Below are positions 51,652-54,007 of a stretch of DNA of 54,007 nucleotides, piece by piece (the stretch's first letter is position 1; each line of letters begins with the position of its first letter). Source of the stretch: an uncultured Bermanella sp. (GTDB lineage: Bacteria; Pseudomonadota; Gammaproteobacteria; Pseudomonadales; Oceanobacteraceae). Position numbers and translations under genes: made by a program. The notes under the pieces are model-generated. The model was not told where the DNA came from and did not search any database. It saw only the letters and a list, made by a program, of their open reading frames with translations. The DNA lies in assembly GCA_913058575.1 (NCBI GenBank), contig CAJXRF010000036.1:1-54007 (forward strand), given 5' to 3'.

Positions 51652-52407
51652 TTAGGATTGTTTTACTAATAGGCTGATGCTCATGGCGATACAAACGGCG
51701 ACGGTCATATAACGTACAAATTCATTCCCTTTTTTAACCACCATGGCAGCGCCTAAGCGTGATCCAATAATTTGCCCAAACGCCATGGCTAAACCCACTG
51801 CCCATAAAATTTGACCTGACACAATAAACACCACTAGTGAAAATATATTGGTGGTGAAATTTAACAGCTTCGCGTGAGCGGTGGCTTGAACCATGCCCAT
51901 ACCACGCATTTTTGAATAACCCAGCGTAAAAAAAGTGCCCGTACCGGGACCAAAAAAACCATCATAAAAGCCCACGCCCGTAGCGACACTTGCGTTAAAT
52001 TGTTTTTCATTCATCTTAGCTTTTTCTTGGGGTTGGCCAAAATTTTTAGAAAATACCATGTAGATGGCTATGGCGATAAGTCCGTAGGGCATGATCAATA
52101 TGAGAATTTTACTGTCGAACATTTGAATGGCTATGGCTCCTAGAATAGCCCCAATGGAAGTGGCTAATATTGCCCATTTCTGTTGTTTGGGTGATACCAA
52201 ATCTGCTTTAATAAAAAAGCGTGTGGCGGTAAAGCTGCCAAAGCAGGCCTGTAATTTATTGGTGGCAATGGCTTGCACAGGCGGTACGCCAGCAAATAGC
52301 AAGGCTGGAATCGTGAGCAGCCCACCGCCCCCAGCTATGGTGTCGATGAAGCCTGCAATTAGGGCCACAACAGCCAGTATCGAAAGAATTTCTAAACTTA
52401 TTTCCAT
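51652..52407 (-). CDS. TSUP-family permease (TauE/SafE-type, YfcA-like)
   Basis: This 251-aa protein has about eight hydrophobic helices and the duplicated family signature. The first half has GFIDTIAGGGGLLTIPALL and IATNKLQACFGSFTA. The second has GVGFYDGFFGPGTGTFFTLGYSKMRG and AHAKLLNFTTN. TSUP proteins export sulfite, sulfonates or related anions. The YfcA-like branch is the best match, and its cargo is not established. It converges on eat with a shared terminator. Confidence 0.9.
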   Translation of the reverse strand: MEISLEILSILAVVALIAGFIDTIAGGGGLLTIPALLFAGVPPVQAIATNKLQACFGSFTATRFFIKADLVSPKQQKWAILATSIGAILGAIAIQMFDSKILILIMPYGLIAIAIYMVFSKNFGQPQEKAKMNEKQFNASVATGVGFYDGFFGPGTGTFFTLGYSKMRGMGMVQATAHAKLLNFTTNIFSLVVFIVSGQILWAVGLAMAFGQIIGSRLGAAMVVKKGNEFVRYMTVAVCIAMSISLLVKQS

Positions 52408-52474
52408 TGAATTTTTTTGTCTTATAGGGGTTTAAAAAGTGCATTAATGCCAGTTTTAACTGGCCTTAATGGGG

Positions 52475-52924
52475 TTACTTAAGTGCTTTAAAAGATTCGA
52501 TTATGTTAGCGGGAACGGGGCAACTTTTAGATTGTTGATAGTCGTAGTAAACAATAAGGCCTTCTCCCTTTGCGGCAATGCAGTCTTGAGATTCACTGAA
52601 GACTGCGTATTGCATAGTAAAGCGTTTTTCACCTGTGACTAATTTGTCTAAATCGGCAATGCGAGTGGCGATGCTGATGTTATCTGGAAAGGTAAGCGGC
52701 GCTCTAAATTGACATTGTGTGCTGGCCAAAATAGGGCCCACTTGAGTAGCCACTTTGTGAGTGTTTACGCCACTTCTCTCAAAAAATGCCATGCGTATAT
52801 TTTCAAAATAACGAAAATACACAGTGTTATTGATATGACCAAAAGCATCCATGTCACCCCAGATCACATCTTGCTGAATGGATAATGGGAAGTCTTTTAA
52901 AAAAGCCGCTTTGTTTTCGGTCAT
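52475..52924 (-). CDS. Hotdog-fold acyl-CoA thioesterase (YbgC/FcbC-like)
   Basis: The 149-aa protein is a single hotdog domain. The N-terminal WGDMDAFGHINNTVYFRYFENIRMAFF contains the catalytic Asp (DMDAFGHINN) of the 4-hydroxybenzoyl-CoA thioesterase family. It should hydrolyse an acyl-CoA in the cytoplasm; the substrate is open. The start at 52924 is chosen because the conserved domain begins there with GGAA upstream; the frame extends to 52978 without conservation. Confidence 0.85.
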   Translation of the reverse strand: MTENKAAFLKDFPLSIQQDVIWGDMDAFGHINNTVYFRYFENIRMAFFERSGVNTHKVATQVGPILASTQCQFRAPLTFPDNISIATRIADLDKLVTGEKRFTMQYAVFSESQDCIAAKGEGLIVYYDYQQSKSCPVPANIIESFKALK

Positions 52925-53057
52925 GATGGTTCCATTACCTCGGAATTGCAGAGAGTCTAGTGAGAATAGAGGATTCAAGGGGGCGGTATTGTAAGGGGCT
53001 TATGCATGGCTGGCTAGGGATGACGGTATAGTTGGTGACGATTTATGAGCATGCCTT

Positions 53058-53831
53058 TTATGGCACCTTGTCAGAAAGGCCGTAAGTTTGTAGAAGTTGT
53101 GTGAGTTGGCCATTGCCTTTAATTTTTTGGAGCATTTTATTGACCTGATTAATCGAAAGAGGGCTCGTTTTCCTTATTAATATGGTGTGATGATAGGTTT
53201 GATCTCGAATGGTGGAAGTGAGTATTTTTGACTTTAAAGTAGGATCTTGTTTAAAACGGCTATACAAATAGGATTCGGTGACGATGCCAATCTGAGATTT
53301 CTTGGCAAGGATCTGATTAATGAGGGTACTGGGGTGGTTCACAAGGTCAATATTGTAATGGGCTTTTAGCCAAGATTCATCCGCATTGAAATCAGCAAAC
53401 CCGTAGTGATAGCCTAATATGCCCAATAAGGTTTTTTTCTCTAGGGCTTGAAAAAAGCTTTGATCTTTTAATAAACTCTTAGCGGTAATGTACACTTCGC
53501 CCCCATGTAAAAAAACATCACTGGCGACCACTGCTTTTTCTTGCCAACCCCATTTTTTGCTTTCAAAAAATAACGCATCAAATAAATGGCGGTCAAAATC
53601 CATGTAGCGCCGCTTAGGGCTAGTGTGAACCAAGGTGAAATGAAAATCAGATTGTTGTTGATTAAGTAAGTGGATTAAGTCTGGGGTTAATCCTAGGGGC
53701 TTATTTTGTTTGGTTTTAATAAAAGGTGCAAAGAGATAGGCTCCCACCTTAATTTCTATCGGGGGAGCACCATAAGCCCCCTGTAGGGGCCACGAAAATA
53801 AGGCTAATATTAACAGTAAATGCAGCTTCAT
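53058..53831 (-). CDS. Periplasmic solute-binding-like protein (SBP_bac_3 type)
   Basis: The 257-aa protein has a signal peptide (cut near GAYGA) and the two-lobe pattern of amino-acid-type binding proteins. IEIKVGAYLFAPFI opens the first lobe, KPLGLTPDLIHLLNQ the ligand segment, and the C-terminal helix LTQLLQTYGLSDKVP closes the second. No ABC transporter genes are adjacent in the window. Proteins like this without transporters are common in marine bacteria and may serve as sensors. Confidence 0.8.
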   Translation of the reverse strand: MKLHLLLILALFSWPLQGAYGAPPIEIKVGAYLFAPFIKTKQNKPLGLTPDLIHLLNQQQSDFHFTLVHTSPKRRYMDFDRHLFDALFFESKKWGWQEKAVVASDVFLHGGEVYITAKSLLKDQSFFQALEKKTLLGILGYHYGFADFNADESWLKAHYNIDLVNHPSTLINQILAKKSQIGIVTESYLYSRFKQDPTLKSKILTSTIRDQTYHHTILIRKTSPLSINQVNKMLQKIKGNGQLTQLLQTYGLSDKVP

Positions 53832-53884
53832 CTATTAAATCTAGTCTTGTACTCAGCGAAGCGCTAGTTGAGTGAGCGTCTAAA

Positions 53885-54007
53885 TTAAATGGTTCCTTTG
53901 CGGCTCGGTTTTAGGTTCCAAATGCCCGCAATAATAATGAGCGAACTGCCAATAATAGTACTGACCAGCAAGTGTTCTCCCCAAAAGATAAACCCCAATA
54001 TTGCCCC
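53885..54007 (-). CDS. EamA/DMT-family transporter, 3' end only
   Basis: The last 40 codons read GAILGFIFWGEHLLVSTIIG, then SSLIIIAGIW and a short basic tail NLKPSRKGTI. This is the final pair of helices, with the conserved acidic E in FWGEH of EamA transporters. The gene continues beyond the window edge. Confidence 0.7.
   Translation of the reverse strand, partial: GAILGFIFWGEHLLVSTIIGSSLIIIAGIWNLKPSRKGTI

Noticed and set aside
1-54007. CRISPR arrays, insertion sequences, prophage genes, rRNA
   Set aside because: No regularly spaced direct repeats, transposase motifs, phage structural genes or rRNA-like sequence were noticed; this was a reading by eye, not a search.

Overview
The window looks like chromosome of a marine, free-living gammaproteobacterium of the Oceanospirillales/Pseudomonadales kind. 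Evidence: the block lpxH-ppiB-glnS-cysS, an order I recall from Pseudomonas; an OmpW porin under a likely FNR/Anr promoter; many acyl-CoA enzymes; several AraC regulators of the type that accompanies lipid and hydrocarbon genes; and moderately AT-rich coding sequence. I cannot name the species. No rRNA, tRNA, insertion sequence, phage gene or CRISPR array was seen.

Layout. 1-7.5 kb: a small membrane protein, the ribosome-rescue hydrolase arfB, then a minus-strand group made of an RND efflux pump (adaptor lipoprotein and permease) followed, after a very strong hairpin, by a response regulator and sensor kinase. 7.6-12.1 kb: a repeat lipoprotein with a membrane class III nucleotide cyclase, and a tight AraC-TetR-SET operon. 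12.4-19.4 kb: a metallo-beta-lactamase-fold hydrolase, an exported methyltransferase, a second AraC regulator, a long acyl-CoA dehydrogenase, a YbaK-type deacylase and a monoacylglycerol-lipase-like hydrolase. 19.4-24.3 kb: topB, yejK, an exported repeat protein and ompW.

24.5-32.1 kb: a TetR gene diverges from a five-gene operon in the order SDR, carboxylase beta, acyl-CoA dehydrogenase, enoyl-CoA hydratase, biotin carboxylase alpha. This is the atuR/atuB-C-D-E-F order of acyclic terpene (citronellol/geraniol) catabolism rather than the leucine (liu) order. No atuA, atuG or atuH is present here.

32.2-36.4 kb holds the most notable element: a chromosomal integron. A 336-aa IntI carries the IntI-specific insert and all catalytic residues. 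Its promoter's -10 hexamer (TATAAT) sits inside a perfect LexA box, so SOS control is expected. Downstream is a short array of cassettes separated by recognisable attC sites. They carry small proteins I cannot match to a known function: a two-helix membrane protein, an exported 223-aa protein, a membrane protein with a perfect EF-hand loop, and a four-cysteine, tail-anchored protein. An interrupted membrane-protein remnant and an orphan lipoprotein follow.

36.5-41.6 kb: a Nudix hydrolase, a DEAD-box helicase, an SDR, an Ala/Val/Glu-repeat lipoprotein, a protein with a C-terminal sorting signal, and a DUF6868-like protein. 41.7-46.2 kb: housekeeping lpxH, ppiB, glnS and cysS. 46.4-51.5 kb: a microcompartment-free ethanolamine module (eutR, eutBC, eat). 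51.6-54 kb: a TSUP permease, a hotdog thioesterase, a periplasmic solute-binding-like protein and the 3' end of an EamA transporter cut by the window edge.

All assignments come from reading motifs, spacing and gene order by eye. No database search or folding calculation was run.
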